From Herbaspirillum frisingense GSF30 (GTDB lineage: Bacteria; Pseudomonadota; Gammaproteobacteria; Burkholderiales; Burkholderiaceae_D), in NCBI RefSeq assembly GCF_000300975.2, contig NZ_AEEC02000026.1, positions 1 to 64,000 of the forward strand: a stretch of 64,000 nt of DNA, read 5' to 3'. Every line of letters begins with the position of its first letter. The first letter of the stretch is position 1. The notes beneath the pieces are model-generated. The model saw only the letters and a list, made by a program, of their open reading frames with translations, was not told where the DNA came from and did no database searches. Of the stretch, positions 38,658 through 48,245 are shown one piece after another. A program made the translations under genes and the position numbers.

Positions 38658-39596
38658 GTGACTGCTAGCCGCTATGCCACGCTTGCCGCTGCTCCGTATT
38701 CGGGCGTGGCGCTGATCGCCGCCTGCTCGGCAGGCTTCCTGTGGGGGACCGGCGCGCTGGTGGTCAATATCCTGATCGCCCGCTACGGCTTTGCCCCGGG
38801 CGATATCTCCTTCTGGCGCTTCGCCGTCGGCGCGATCTTCCTGTGCCTGATCTTCGGCACCCGCATCCACCTGCCCACCTTGCGTACGCTGCTCGTGCCG
38901 GTGGTGCTGGCCGGCGCCACCATGGCCGGTTACGTGCTGTGCTGGTTCCTCGGCATCGAACGTATCGGCGCGGCGATTCCGACCTTGATCGCGCTCTGCC
39001 TGCCGCCAGTCTTTTCCACCCTGATCGCGCTGGCACGCGGGCAGGAGCGGCTGGACCTGTCACTGGCGGTGATCCTGACCGCCGCCCTGGGCGGCACCGT
39101 GTTGATCGTCGCCCGTCATGGCGGGATGGGGGAGGCCGGTCAGGCTGACCTCATCATCGGCCTGCTGTGCTCGGTGGCCTCGGCGCTGCTCTATACCGGT
39201 TTCACACTGGTCAGCGGGCGCCTCTCATCAGCCCTGGGCGCAGGGCAGGCGGCCACCTGCCTGACCGTGGTGGCCGCGCTGGTGATGGGCCTGACGACCC
39301 TCGCGCGCCCCCTGCAATGGCCGTCCGGCATTCCGCCCCAGGCCTGGTTCCTCTATCTGGGCGTGGTCACGGCGGCGCTGGCTTTGCTGGTCTTCAGCTG
39401 GGGCGCGGCGCGCCTCACTCCCACTGCCTTGACGGTGGCCACCCTGATCGAACCGCTGACCGCGGTCGTGCTCTCCGCGCTGCTGCTGGGTGAGCGGCTG
39501 GGCGCCAGCCAGTGGGCCGGCGGCGTGCTGCTGTTGTTGAGCATCTGGGGACTGGGGCGGAGGCTGTCGCGTCCCACCCCATCAGAGCAAACCTAG
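38658..39596 (+). CDS. EamA/DMT-superfamily transporter, copy 2
   Basis: The 312-aa membrane protein has ten predicted helices; SAGFLWGTGALVVNILIARYG starts the first EamA repeat and LTVATLIEPLTAVVLSALLLGERL ends the second. It is not close in sequence to the copy at 34993. It starts with GTG behind CAAGGA. The CTAG at 39593-39596 supplies the stop codon for this gene and, on the other strand, for the DUF4136 lipoprotein. The substrate is unknown. Confidence 0.85.
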   Translation: MTASRYATLAAAPYSGVALIAACSAGFLWGTGALVVNILIARYGFAPGDISFWRFAVGAIFLCLIFGTRIHLPTLRTLLVPVVLAGATMAGYVLCWFLGIERIGAAIPTLIALCLPPVFSTLIALARGQERLDLSLAVILTAALGGTVLIVARHGGMGEAGQADLIIGLLCSVASALLYTGFTLVSGRLSSALGAGQAATCLTVVAALVMGLTTLARPLQWPSGIPPQAWFLYLGVVTAALALLVFSWGAARLTPTALTVATLIEPLTAVVLSALLLGERLGASQWAGGVLLLLSIWGLGRRLSRPTPSEQT

Positions 39597-40246
39597 TCGA
39601 CCGGCTGCCCGTCCTTGTCCACCTTGATGCGGATGCGGCGCGTCACGCCACTCGGGCCGGGGAAGTCCTCGAAGGCCGAGCGCACCATGTAGGGCATGGC
39701 CGCCGCCAGTCCGGCGCGATTGCCTTCGCTGTCTACCACCACGTCGAACAGTTTCTTGCCGTCGGCCACATTGCTGATGCCGATCTGCAGCCGCCTCAGG
39801 AAGACCGGGTAGCTGGTGGTCTGCATGGGGCCGCCATACCAGAACGGATCATAGAATGGACCGTAGGGACCATAGAAGCCGAACGGCCGTGGCCCGAAGC
39901 GTCCCCAGCCCGGTGCCGGGCCGTAGAAGAAGGGATCGTAGGCCGGCCGGCTGACCACCACCTGCTCGGTATTGATGCCGTAGCTGAAGCTGACGTTGAG
40001 CTGGGCCTGTTTCGGCTGGGCCGCTTCGGTAAAGCCCAGGAACTGCAGTTCCTGCCGGATCAGGCCGGCGTAGTTCTGGTATTCCAGGTCGTTTTCCTGT
40101 GCCGGGGTGGGGGCGAAGGCATAAGCCTTGTCGTTGTCGGCCGGGGACCAGGCGTGGAAGGAGGTGACATTGCTCTCGATCACCGAGGCGCAACCGGACA
40201 GCAGCAGACCCGCCGCCGCGATGAAGGGGTAAAGCCAGCGTTTCAT
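39593..40246 (-). CDS. DUF4136 family lipoprotein
   Basis: The 217-aa protein has a lipoprotein signal peptide with the lipobox LLSGC (Cys about residue 18), so it is lipidated and likely anchored in the outer membrane. The body has the DUF4136 pattern: NVTSFHAW, then AQLNVSFSYGINTEQVVV and an aromatic Gly/Pro/Tyr/Phe stretch (GRFGPRPFGFYGPYGPFYDPFWYGG), ending with KLFDVVVDSEGN and a conserved FPGPSG. GGAG precedes the ATG at 40246. The function of the family is unknown. Confidence 0.82.
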   Translation of the reverse strand: MKRWLYPFIAAAGLLLSGCASVIESNVTSFHAWSPADNDKAYAFAPTPAQENDLEYQNYAGLIRQELQFLGFTEAAQPKQAQLNVSFSYGINTEQVVVSRPAYDPFFYGPAPGWGRFGPRPFGFYGPYGPFYDPFWYGGPMQTTSYPVFLRRLQIGISNVADGKKLFDVVVDSEGNRAGLAAAMPYMVRSAFEDFPGPSGVTRRIRIKVDKDGQPVD

Positions 40247-40666
40247 GAAGATGCTCCAGTGGAAAAGGCCAGGCGCCGGGCGGATGGCTGGGCTCTCTGC
40301 GGACGCCAGGTCAATGACCAGGGCCGCCGGGAAGCAGTAGGACAAGGGGCCGGGACTTTCTATCCCGGGCGCACCGTCCGGCCGCTTCCTGCGCAGTGCT
40401 GCCCCATCCTGGGGCGCGCGCCACGGTCGCTATTGTAGTGCCGCCGTGCTGCCTTGGCGAACCATGGCGGTCGGCGGTGGTCTTTCACCGGACGCGTCCC
40501 CGATTCCCGGCTGGTTTTTCAGCCCGTTTTCAGCCCGATAGCATCCGCGTGATGCGGGATGATTGGTAAAATCGGGTTTTTGCTGCACCTGATTTAGATT
40601 GCGACTGTCGTCGCCTTCATCTCACCTCATCTCCATTATCTCCATTTCCACTCTGGACAGGCCTCC
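40247..40666. other. Divergent intergenic region between the lipoprotein gene and pepN
   Basis: This 420-base stretch contains no convincing gene. A TAAAAT (40567-40572) about 95 bases before pepN could be its -10. The last 50 bases are rich in CATCTC/CTCCAT pyrimidine runs. An imperfect hairpin lies at 40541-40560. Confidence 0.3.
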
Positions 40667-43363
40667 ATGCGCACCGATACGCCTCAGACGATCTACCGTA
40701 AAGACTACGCCGCTCCCAACTATCTGGCCGACACCGTCGAGATGGGCTTCGACCTTGATCCCGCCGACACCCGCGTGGCCACCCGTATCACGATGACCCG
40801 CAACCCGGCCGCCAAGGGCCGCGACCTCGTGCTCTTCGGCGAGGAACTGGAACTGGTGGCCCTGCGCCTGAACGGCAAGACGCTCTCGCAAGACAAGGGG
40901 GATTTCCGCATTGCCGCCGGCGTGCTGACCATCCCCGCCGCGCCGGCCAGCGTGGAACTGGAAATCGAGACCCTGATCCACCCCGACCGCAACACCTCGC
41001 TCATGGGCCTGTATGTGTCCAATGGCAATTTCTTCACCCAGTGCGAAGCCGAGGGCTTCCGCAAGATCACCTATTTCCCCGACCGTCCGGATGTGATGGC
41101 CCGGTTCACCGTCATGCTGCGCGCCGACAAGGCCCGCTACCCGGTGCTGCTGTCCAACGGCAACCTGATCGAAGAGGGCGCCCTGCCCGATGGCCGCCAC
41201 TACGCCAAGTGGGAAGACCCGTTCAAGAAGCCCTCCTATCTCTTCGCCCTGGTGGCCGGCCAGCTGGTCTGCCAGGAAGAAACCGTCCGCCTGCATTCCG
41301 GCCGTGACGCGCTGCTGCAGGTGTGGGTGGAAGAGGGCAACCTGGACAAGACCCAGCACGCCATGGATTCGCTCAAGAACAGCATCGACTGGGACGTCGA
41401 ACGCTTCGGCCTGGACCTGGACCTGGAGCGTTTCATGATCGTCGCGGTGGGCGACTTCAACATGGGCGCCATGGAAAACAAGGGCTTGAACATCTTCAAC
41501 ACCAAGTTCGTGCTGGCCAACCCGCGTATCGCCACCGATGTGGATTTCGCCAACATCGAAGCCGTGGTCGGCCACGAATACTTCCACAACTGGACCGGCA
41601 ACCGCGTCACCTGCCGCGACTGGTTCCAGCTCTCGCTGAAGGAAGGCCTGACCGTCTTCCGCGACCAGGAATTCTCGGCCGACATGATCGGCAGCGACAG
41701 CGGCCGCGCCGTCAAGCGCATCGACGACGTGCGCGTGCTGCGCCAGGCGCAGTTCCCGGAAGACGCCGGCCCCATGGCGCATCCGGTGCGCCCCGACTCC
41801 TACGTGGAAATCAACAATTTCTACACCGTCACCGTCTATGAAAAGGGCGCCGAAGTGGTGCGCATGTACCAGACCCTGCTGGGCCGCGAGGGCTTCCGCA
41901 AGGGCATGGACCTGTACTTCGAACGGCACGACGGCCAGGCCGTCACCTGCGACGATTTCCGCGCCGCCATGGCCGACGCCAATGGCCGCGACCTTTCCCA
42001 GTTCGAGCGCTGGTACAGCCAGGCCGGCACGCCGCTGCTGCAAGCCGCCGCCGACTACGATGCCAAGCGCAAGACCCTGACACTGACCCTGGAGCAAAGC
42101 TGCCCGGCCACGCCCGGCCAGAAGAAGAAACAGCCCTTCCACATCCCCGTGGCCGTCGGCCTGCTGGACGCCCAGGGCCGCGACCTGGCACTGACCCTGG
42201 AGGGGGAAAAGAAAGCCGGTGCCACCACCCGCGTACTGGAACTGACCAAGGCCAAGCAAAGCTTCCGCTTCATCAACGTCGACCAGAAGCCGGTGCCTTC
42301 GCTGCTGCGCGGCTTCTCCGCACCGGTGGTGCTGCAGTTCGACTATAGCGATGCCGAGCTGGCCTTCCTGATGGCCCACGACAGCGACGCCTTCAACCGC
42401 TGGGAAGCCGGCCAGCGCCTGGCCACCCGGCGCCTGCTGAACCTCACCGTGGCCGTGCAGGCGGCACGCCAGTCCGGTCATGTGGTGGCGGTCGACACCG
42501 TGCTCAACAACCTGCAACATGATGGCGCCCTGGCCGATGCCCTGCGCGCCACCCTGCAGGACGAATCGCTGGACCCGGCCTTCCGCGAACTGGTACTGAC
42601 CCTGCCGTCGGAGACCATGATCGCCGAGCAGATGGAAGTCATCGACCCGCACGCCATCCACGTGGCGCGCCAGTTCCTGCGCCGCTCGCTGGCGCGCGAA
42701 CTGCGCGACGAGCTGCTGGCCGTCTACCGCAGCCACCAGACGCCCGGTGCCTACAGCCCGGATGCCGCCTCTGCCGGCCGTCGTGCACTCAAGAACGTGG
42801 CCCTGTCCTACCTGGCCGAACTGGATGACGAAGAGGCCATGGCCCTGGCCCGGCAACAGGACGAGGATGCCAACAACATGACCGACCGCCTGGCCGCGCT
42901 GTCGGCCATCCTCAACAGCGCTGCATCGGGCAAGAGCGAGGCGCTGCAGCGCTTCTATACCGAGTTCGAACAGGAAGCCCTGGTCATCGACAAGTGGTTC
43001 ACGCTGCAGGCCACGGCCCGCAATGCCGACGTCAACACCGTGCGCACCCTGACCGAACACCCGGCCTTCACCCTGAAGAACCCCAATCGCGCCCGCAGCC
43101 TGATCTTCAGCTTCTGCAACGGCAATCCGTCCGCCTTCCATGCACTGGATGGCAACGGCTACGCCTTCTGGGCCGAGCAGGTCATCGCCCTCAATGGCAG
43201 CAATCCCCAGGTCGCAGCGCGCCTGGCGCGCAGCCTGGACCGCTGGCGCAAGTACACCCCGGCGCTGCAGGAAAAGATGCGTCTGGCCCTGCAGCAGGTG
43301 GCAGGCACGCCGAAGCTGTCGCGCGACGTGGCCGAAGTGATCACCAAGGCGCTGGCCGATTGA
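40667..43363 (+). CDS. pepN: Aminopeptidase N
   Basis: This is an 898-aa zinc M1 aminopeptidase that removes N-terminal residues from peptides in the cytoplasm. The GAMEN exopeptidase motif is in FNMGAMENKGLNIFN. The zinc site is HEYFH (303-307) with the third ligand E326 in LKEGLTVFRDQEF, the same geometry as E. coli PepN. The C-terminal helical domain is complete. The start ATGCGCACCGAT follows a pyrimidine-rich stretch without a clear Shine-Dalgarno. It is followed 77 bases later by fbp. Confidence 0.96.
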   Translation: MRTDTPQTIYRKDYAAPNYLADTVEMGFDLDPADTRVATRITMTRNPAAKGRDLVLFGEELELVALRLNGKTLSQDKGDFRIAAGVLTIPAAPASVELEIETLIHPDRNTSLMGLYVSNGNFFTQCEAEGFRKITYFPDRPDVMARFTVMLRADKARYPVLLSNGNLIEEGALPDGRHYAKWEDPFKKPSYLFALVAGQLVCQEETVRLHSGRDALLQVWVEEGNLDKTQHAMDSLKNSIDWDVERFGLDLDLERFMIVAVGDFNMGAMENKGLNIFNTKFVLANPRIATDVDFANIEAVVGHEYFHNWTGNRVTCRDWFQLSLKEGLTVFRDQEFSADMIGSDSGRAVKRIDDVRVLRQAQFPEDAGPMAHPVRPDSYVEINNFYTVTVYEKGAEVVRMYQTLLGREGFRKGMDLYFERHDGQAVTCDDFRAAMADANGRDLSQFERWYSQAGTPLLQAAADYDAKRKTLTLTLEQSCPATPGQKKKQPFHIPVAVGLLDAQGRDLALTLEGEKKAGATTRVLELTKAKQSFRFINVDQKPVPSLLRGFSAPVVLQFDYSDAELAFLMAHDSDAFNRWEAGQRLATRRLLNLTVAVQAARQSGHVVAVDTVLNNLQHDGALADALRATLQDESLDPAFRELVLTLPSETMIAEQMEVIDPHAIHVARQFLRRSLARELRDELLAVYRSHQTPGAYSPDAASAGRRALKNVALSYLAELDDEEAMALARQQDEDANNMTDRLAALSAILNSAASGKSEALQRFYTEFEQEALVIDKWFTLQATARNADVNTVRTLTEHPAFTLKNPNRARSLIFSFCNGNPSAFHALDGNGYAFWAEQVIALNGSNPQVAARLARSLDRWRKYTPALQEKMRLALQQVAGTPKLSRDVAEVITKALAD

Positions 43364-43440
43364 TCACCGGAAAAGATGATTCGACGATCTTTTATTTCCC
43401 TCATTCATAAATCATAAAACCACCCACAAGGAAGACCATC

Positions 43441-44442
43441 ATGAAACGCATCAGCCTCACGCAACACCTGATCGAGCAGCAGCGCCTGCACAACAAGATT
43501 CCGTCCGAACTGCGCCTGTTGATCGAAGTCGTCGGTCGCGCCTGCAAGTCGATCTCGCATGCCGTCGGCAAGGGTGCGCTGGGCGAAGTGCTGGGCAGCG
43601 CCGGCAGCGAAAACGTGCAAGGCGAAGTGCAGAAGAAGCTGGATGTGATTTCCAATGAAATCCTGCTGGAAGCCAATGAGTGGGGTGGTCACCTGGCGGC
43701 CATGGCCTCCGAGGAAATGGAGACCATCCACCGCATCCCCAACCGCTACCCAAAGGGCGAATACCTGTTGATGTTCGATCCGCTGGACGGCTCCTCCAAC
43801 ATCGACGTCAACGTCTCCATCGGCACCATCTTCTCCGTGCTGAAGGCACCCGACGGCATGACCGAGCCGAGCGAGCAGGACTTCATGCAGCCCGGCACCA
43901 AACAGGTCGCTGCCGGCTACGCCGTGTATGGCCCGCAGACCGTGCTGGTACTGACCACCGGCGACGGCGTGCACTGCTTCACGCTGGACCGCGAAATGGG
44001 CGCCTGGGTGCTGACCCAGAAGGACATCCGCATTCCTGAAGACACCAAGGAATTCGCCATCAACGCCTCCAACGAGCGTCACTGGTTCCCGCCGGTCAAG
44101 CGCTACGTGGATGAAATGCTGGCCGGCACCACCGGTCCGCGCGGCAAGGATTTCAACATGCGCTGGATCGCCTCCATGGTGGCCGACGTGCATCGCATCC
44201 TCAATCGTGGCGGCATCTTCATGTACCCGGCCGACGCCCGCGAACCCGGCAAGCCGGGCAAGCTGCGTCTGATGTACGAAGCCAACCCGATGGCCTTCAT
44301 CGTCGAACAGGCCGGTGGTGCCGCCACCGATGGTCAACAGCGCATCATGGATATCCAGCCGGAAAAGCTGCACCAGCGCGTAGCGGTGTTCCTGGGTTCC
44401 AAGAACGAAGTCGACCGCGTCACCTCCTACCACCAGCAGTAA
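43441..44442 (+). CDS. fbp: Fructose-1,6-bisphosphatase class 1
   Basis: This 333-aa enzyme dephosphorylates fructose-1,6-bisphosphate in gluconeogenesis and the Calvin cycle. The metal-binding motif [23 protein letters not shown] starts near residue 111, and [22 protein letters not shown] is the class 1 C-terminal signature. ACAAGGAAG precedes the ATG. No Calvin-cycle genes are nearby, so gluconeogenesis is the expected role. It could be co-transcribed with pepN. Confidence 0.96.
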   Translation: MKRISLTQHLIEQQRLHNKIPSELRLLIEVVGRACKSISHAVGKGALGEVLGSAGSENVQGEVQKKLDVISNEILLEANEWGGHLAAMASEEMETIHRIPNRYPKGEYLLMFDPLDGSSNIDVNVSIGTIFSVLKAPDGMTEPSEQDFMQPGTKQVAAGYAVYGPQTVLVLTTGDGVHCFTLDREMGAWVLTQKDIRIPEDTKEFAINASNERHWFPPVKRYVDEMLAGTTGPRGKDFNMRWIASMVADVHRILNRGGIFMYPADAREPGKPGKLRLMYEANPMAFIVEQAGGAATDGQQRIMDIQPEKLHQRVAVFLGSKNEVDRVTSYHQQ

Positions 44443-44450
44443 GTACTGAT

Positions 44451-44467
44451 GCTGGCCCCCGGCCAGC
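44451..44467. terminator. Hairpin between convergent fbp and diguanylate cyclase genes
   Basis: GCTGGCC-CCC-GGCCAGC lies 8 bases past the fbp stop and immediately next to the cyclase stop. There is no T run on either side. Confidence 0.4.
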
Positions 44468-44468
44468 C

Positions 44469-46049
44469 TCAGTCAGCTGATACGGGGGCCGGCGCAGGCA
44501 TACCCGCCTGCGCCATGCGTACCTGATTGCGGCCACCGCGCTTGGCTTCGTAGAGCGCGGCATCGGCCCGCCCCAGCAGTTCTTCCACCGAGCGCGAAGC
44601 GCCCTCCAGCAGATCCAGCGCGCACACGCCGGCGCTGACCGTCACCACGCCTACCGGATTGCCACGATGCCCCAGGTCCAGCGCCTGGATGCCGGCGCGT
44701 ATCTTCTCGGCCACCACCATGGCACCCTCGGCATCGGTCTCGGGCAGGAGCATCACCATTTCCTCGCCACCATAGCGCGCCGCCAGATCCCCCGGGCGCC
44801 GCTGGCGCTCCTTCAGGACCAGGGCGATGCGACGCAGGCATTCATCGCCGGCCTGGTGGCCATACAGGTCGTTGTACTGCTTGAAGAAATCGACATCGAT
44901 CATCACCAGCGACAGGGCCGCGCCGCTGCGCGTGGCACGCCGGAATTCGGCATCCAGCACCATGTCCAGATGGCGCCGGTTGGCCAGGGTAGTCAGGCCA
45001 TCCTGGTGCGCCAGCAACTCCAGCTGCTTGTTGGCCTGGCGCAGTTCGCCCATGGCCTGCAGGGCACGGTCCTCGGCGGCCAGGCGTAGCTCGATCTGGC
45101 CGATCAGGCGCCAGCCGAACATGGCGATGATCAACAACAGCAGCGACACGGCCGCCCCATAGACAATGGTTTGCTGGCGCCAGTCGGCCAGGGCTTCGTC
45201 GCGCGCGATGGTGACTGTCACCACCAGCGGGAATGCCTGCACCGATTGGTAGGACAGGTAGCGATAGGTGTCGTCCAGCGGTGAGAGGATTTCCGCGTGG
45301 CCGCTGGCCGGGCCGCCCAGCAACTGACGGATGCTGGCATCTGCCGTGATGTCGCGGCCGATGTAGCCGGCCTCGAAGGGCTGGCGCGTGAGCACCGTGC
45401 CCGGACGCAGCACCAGCAGGATGGAACTGCTCTTGCCGATATCCACCGTCTGGTACAGCGCGTTGAAGTGGTCCACCCGCAGGGTCGCCAGCAATACACC
45501 GGCAAAGCTGCCGTCGGGGTGGTTCAGCCGGCGCGACATGGGAATGATCCAGTTGCCGGTACTGCGGCTGACCAGGGTCGCACTGATGTGGGGTTCGCTG
45601 TCCTCGTGGTCGCGATGGTAGATGAAGTAGGCGCGGTCGGCATTGTTGGCATCAGCCGGCCGTGGTGTGGATGAACTGGCCATGCGATTGCCGGCGGCAT
45701 CGTAGATGTAGAGCCCGTCCAGCTGCGGCATTTCCTTGGACAGCTGGCGCAGCAGGGGGGACATGCCACGGGTGTGGGCGGGGTCCACGCCGGTTTCGTA
45801 GATGCGGTCGCTGATGTTGATCAGGGAGCCATGGGTCGCCTGGAACACGTCATAGGCATGACGCGCCAGCGCCTTGGCGATATTGCCGGAATAGATGCGG
45901 GTGTTTTCCACCTGGGCCAGACGGGCGCTCAAGCTTTGCCAGGTATGGCCGGCGGCGATGGCAATGCAGATCAGGATCACGAAAAGTCGCGCCCGGCGCG
46001 CCACCGAATGGCGCGCAACCCGTCCCGCCTTTGCCAATATGGGCCGCAT
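44469..46049 (-). CDS. Diguanylate cyclase with periplasmic Cache-type sensor
   Basis: The 526-aa membrane protein has a helix at about 21-38, a periplasmic double-Cache-like region (40-293) and a second helix at about 296-313. A coiled segment leads to a GGDEF domain from about residue 345. The active-site motif reads GGEEM (427-431) instead of GGEEF; the final residue is the least critical. An inhibitory RxxD site (RPGD, 418-421) lies five residues before it. The domain should make cyclic di-GMP with product inhibition. GGGGAGAG precedes the ATG at 46049. The sensed ligand is unknown. Confidence 0.88.
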   Translation of the reverse strand: MRPILAKAGRVARHSVARRARLFVILICIAIAAGHTWQSLSARLAQVENTRIYSGNIAKALARHAYDVFQATHGSLINISDRIYETGVDPAHTRGMSPLLRQLSKEMPQLDGLYIYDAAGNRMASSSTPRPADANNADRAYFIYHRDHEDSEPHISATLVSRSTGNWIIPMSRRLNHPDGSFAGVLLATLRVDHFNALYQTVDIGKSSSILLVLRPGTVLTRQPFEAGYIGRDITADASIRQLLGGPASGHAEILSPLDDTYRYLSYQSVQAFPLVVTVTIARDEALADWRQQTIVYGAAVSLLLLIIAMFGWRLIGQIELRLAAEDRALQAMGELRQANKQLELLAHQDGLTTLANRRHLDMVLDAEFRRATRSGAALSLVMIDVDFFKQYNDLYGHQAGDECLRRIALVLKERQRRPGDLAARYGGEEMVMLLPETDAEGAMVVAEKIRAGIQALDLGHRGNPVGVVTVSAGVCALDLLEGASRSVEELLGRADAALYEAKRGGRNQVRMAQAGMPAPAPVSAD

Positions 46050-46160
46050 GTAAAGTCTCTCCCCTCCCGGCGGCACTTTCCCCGCGCAGGGGAGGCCGTT
46101 TTGACCAGTATAAGGAGAAGGCGGGCGGCACCGCGTCGCGATCAGTCCACGAAAACGCCC

Positions 46161-47072
46161 TCAATTCAACGGCTGGGACGGCAGCGCCGGCCGCCGCATC
46201 AGCCGCACGCTGTGCAAGGCCGTCAGCAGCACCGACAGCCAGATCGGGCCATAGGTCCCAAGCTGTGAGAGGTGCAGCGATTCACCCAGCACCGCCATGG
46301 CCACCAGCACCAGCAGCACCGGTTCCACATAGCCCAGGATGCCGAACAGGCCCATCGGCAGCAGTTTTCCGGCGCGCAGGTAGCTGGTCAGGGCGATCAT
46401 GCTGATCACGCCCAGCCCCGGGATCAGCAGCCACATGGACGGGGTCCGCACGGTGGCCGCCAGCGAGGCGCTCATGAGCACGGCGACCAGGGAAGGCAGC
46501 GCCAGCACCATCAGCTCCACCGCAAAGATCAGCAGGGAGTCCAGCTTGATGCGCCGGCGCAGGATGAAGTAGGGCGGATAGCCAAATGCCACGGCCAGCG
46601 TCGGCCAGGAAAAGGCACGCGTCATCCACAGTTCGTGCGCAACGCCGATGCATGCACACAGCACCGCCAGGCGCTGCAGCAGGTTCATTTTCTCGCCGTA
46701 GTAGAAGCGTCCCACCAACACCATCGACAGCGGCAGCAGGAAGTAGCCGAGCGAGACTTCCAGCGCCCGCCCGTTCACCGACGCCCACAGGAACAGCCAT
46801 TGTTGCAGGGCCAGCAAGGCCGCCATCGCCAGTGTCACCAGGCAGGTACCGGGACGCCCCAGCAACTGCGCCACGGCCGCCCGCAGCCGTGGCAGCTCGC
46901 CGCGCCAGGCCAGCAGGCCGACCACGGTCAACAGGGTACCGAGGATGCGCCAGGCAAAGATGTCGGTACCGTCCAGCGGGGCCAGCAGGCGGGTATAACC
47001 GGAGAGGAAGGCGAACAGCGCGGACGCCAGCACGGACAAGCCGATGCCACGACCGATTTCTTGAGGATTCAT
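46161..47072 (-). CDS. EamA-family transporter, RarD-like
   Basis: The 303-aa membrane protein has ten predicted helices and the RarD pattern: YTRLLAPLDGTDIFAWRILGTLL, QQWLFLWASVNGRALEVSLGYFLLPLSMVLVGRFYYGEKM, FGYPPYFILRRRI and ILGYVEPVLLVLVAMAVLGESL. RarD was named for chloramphenicol sensitivity, but its substrate is not known. It reads in the same direction as the cyclase, 111 bases upstream of it. This is the third EamA-type protein in the window. Confidence 0.85.
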   Translation of the reverse strand: MNPQEIGRGIGLSVLASALFAFLSGYTRLLAPLDGTDIFAWRILGTLLTVVGLLAWRGELPRLRAAVAQLLGRPGTCLVTLAMAALLALQQWLFLWASVNGRALEVSLGYFLLPLSMVLVGRFYYGEKMNLLQRLAVLCACIGVAHELWMTRAFSWPTLAVAFGYPPYFILRRRIKLDSLLIFAVELMVLALPSLVAVLMSASLAATVRTPSMWLLIPGLGVISMIALTSYLRAGKLLPMGLFGILGYVEPVLLVLVAMAVLGESLHLSQLGTYGPIWLSVLLTALHSVRLMRRPALPSQPLN

Positions 47073-47163
47073 TGCAAGACCAGAGGACGGCCCGCGCCAG
47101 GGAAAGGCGCCGGCAAAAGCGCGATTCTACGGCATGCCGTCGCGCTGCGCGGATCGCACAATG

Positions 47164-47187
47164 AAAAGCCCCGGCCGAGGCCGGGGC
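47164..47187 (-). terminator. Terminator of the small exported protein gene
   Basis: GCCCCGGCC / GGCCGGGGC (9-bp perfect stem, two-base loop) is followed on the leftward strand by TTTT. It lies about 100 bases past the stop at 47288. Confidence 0.7.
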
Positions 47188-47287
47188 AGTGGTGCGAGGG
47201 TACGAGTGTGTAGGGGGGCGATGGTGCAAATGGTCACTGGTCAAACCTTGGCTAAGCCAGGACCTTCAGTCCTTGCCCAGCCAGCAA

Positions 47288-47614
47288 TCAGGCGCCCGGC
47301 GAGGTGCCCATGGGGCCGTCCTTCAGTTCGCGGGCATAGTTGTTGGGACGACCATTGGGGACCTCATACCCCTTGGGATCCACATACTGGCCGTTCTGGC
47401 CGCTTTCCTGCATGCCAGCCGGCGAGCCGGTTGGTTGACCCTGGTAGTTGTAGTACTGCGGCGACGAAGAGGACGAGGACGATGGCGACGCATCGTATTG
47501 CTGCTGCTGCGTACCCTGCATGCCGTTGCCACCCTGGTCATAGGATTGGGCGTAGGCGCCAGTGGCGAAAGTGGCGGCGGCCAGCACGGCGGCGGTGAGG
47601 AAAGTCTTGGTCAT
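47288..47614 (-). CDS. Small exported Gln/Ser-rich protein of unknown function
   Basis: The 108-aa protein has a clear Sec signal peptide (MTKTFLTAAVLAAATFATGAYA, cleavage after AYA) and a mature part of about 86 residues rich in Gln, Ser, Gly, Tyr and Pro: a QQQQ run, a run of seven serines, and a C-terminal YVDPKGYEVPNGRPNNYARELKDGP. It has no cysteines. AAAGGAGA precedes the ATG, and a strong terminator follows. I know no family for it; the composition suggests a disordered periplasmic or secreted protein. Confidence 0.75.
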   Translation of the reverse strand: MTKTFLTAAVLAAATFATGAYAQSYDQGGNGMQGTQQQQYDASPSSSSSSSPQYYNYQGQPTGSPAGMQESGQNGQYVDPKGYEVPNGRPNNYARELKDGPMGTSPGA

Positions 47615-48245
47615 GGCTGTTCTCCTTTATCCTTGATTGATCATTGCTTGCTGCCCATGGGCAAGTGTTGCAGTGTTGCGCCAGGCGATGGCAGGTTGCA
47701 CGGGCAGGCAGTCCGGAAGAATCGTTTTCCCCGAGGCCGTTGGCGTTTGTGGAAAACTTGGCTTCATCATAGGAAGCTGTGGCCGCGCCAACAGTCGGAA
47801 AGCCCAGCATGTTGTTGTCAGACGTTTCTCGCGTGTCCGACAGTCGCGGCGGGTCAGGATGCGCATGTCGGTCAAGGGAAAAAGCCGGCAGGAAAGCACG
47901 ACTCCTGAAGCTCATCAAGCGCAATCCTTGCAGGGTAGCGGAGCCTGGCCCCCCGGGTGCCGCGCGTGCAATGAACAGAGGAGGCCGGAATGAATGTCAG
48001 CGCACAGGCTGACAGGACCGGGACGATTCGTTACAAAACGTATCCATGCCCGGATCTGGTGCGCCCTGATGGGTCTGCAAGCTCCGTCAGGCGACAAACA
48101 CGGCTGTCGCAAAATCATCGCCGTACTGACTTCCTTGATCAAATTCATGCCGACGCCTGCTGCAATCGGGTTATGCTGACCTGATCACACCAGCCAATGA
48201 CGCCGCTACGGGGGACGTCATGATGATGCAAGGAAGGGGGACAGC
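47615..48245. other. Long divergent intergenic region
   Basis: These 631 bases lie between a leftward exported protein and a rightward binding protein. Apart from the possible small gene at 47990 I see no gene. A hairpin GTCAGC/GCTGAC sits at 47996-48013. The region could hold regulators of both neighbours or an unrecognised RNA. Confidence 0.3.
47990..48184 (+). CDS. Possible small protein, 64 aa (doubtful)
   Basis: An ATG at 47990 is preceded by AGAGGAGG at ideal spacing. The frame gives 64 residues with many Arg, Asp and Gln and no membrane or signal sequence. A second ATG four bases later opens a different frame of similar length. Neither protein looks like a known family, and codon use is not decisive. 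The excellent ribosome site is the only support. Confidence 0.25.
   Translation: MNVSAQADRTGTIRYKTYPCPDLVRPDGSASSVRRQTRLSQNHRRTDFLDQIHADACCNRVMLT

Noticed and set aside
40622-43141. 839-codon open frame antisense to pepN
   Set aside because: PepN is unambiguous with its zinc site. The antisense frame is Gly/Val/His/Gln-rich shadow typical of high-GC genes.
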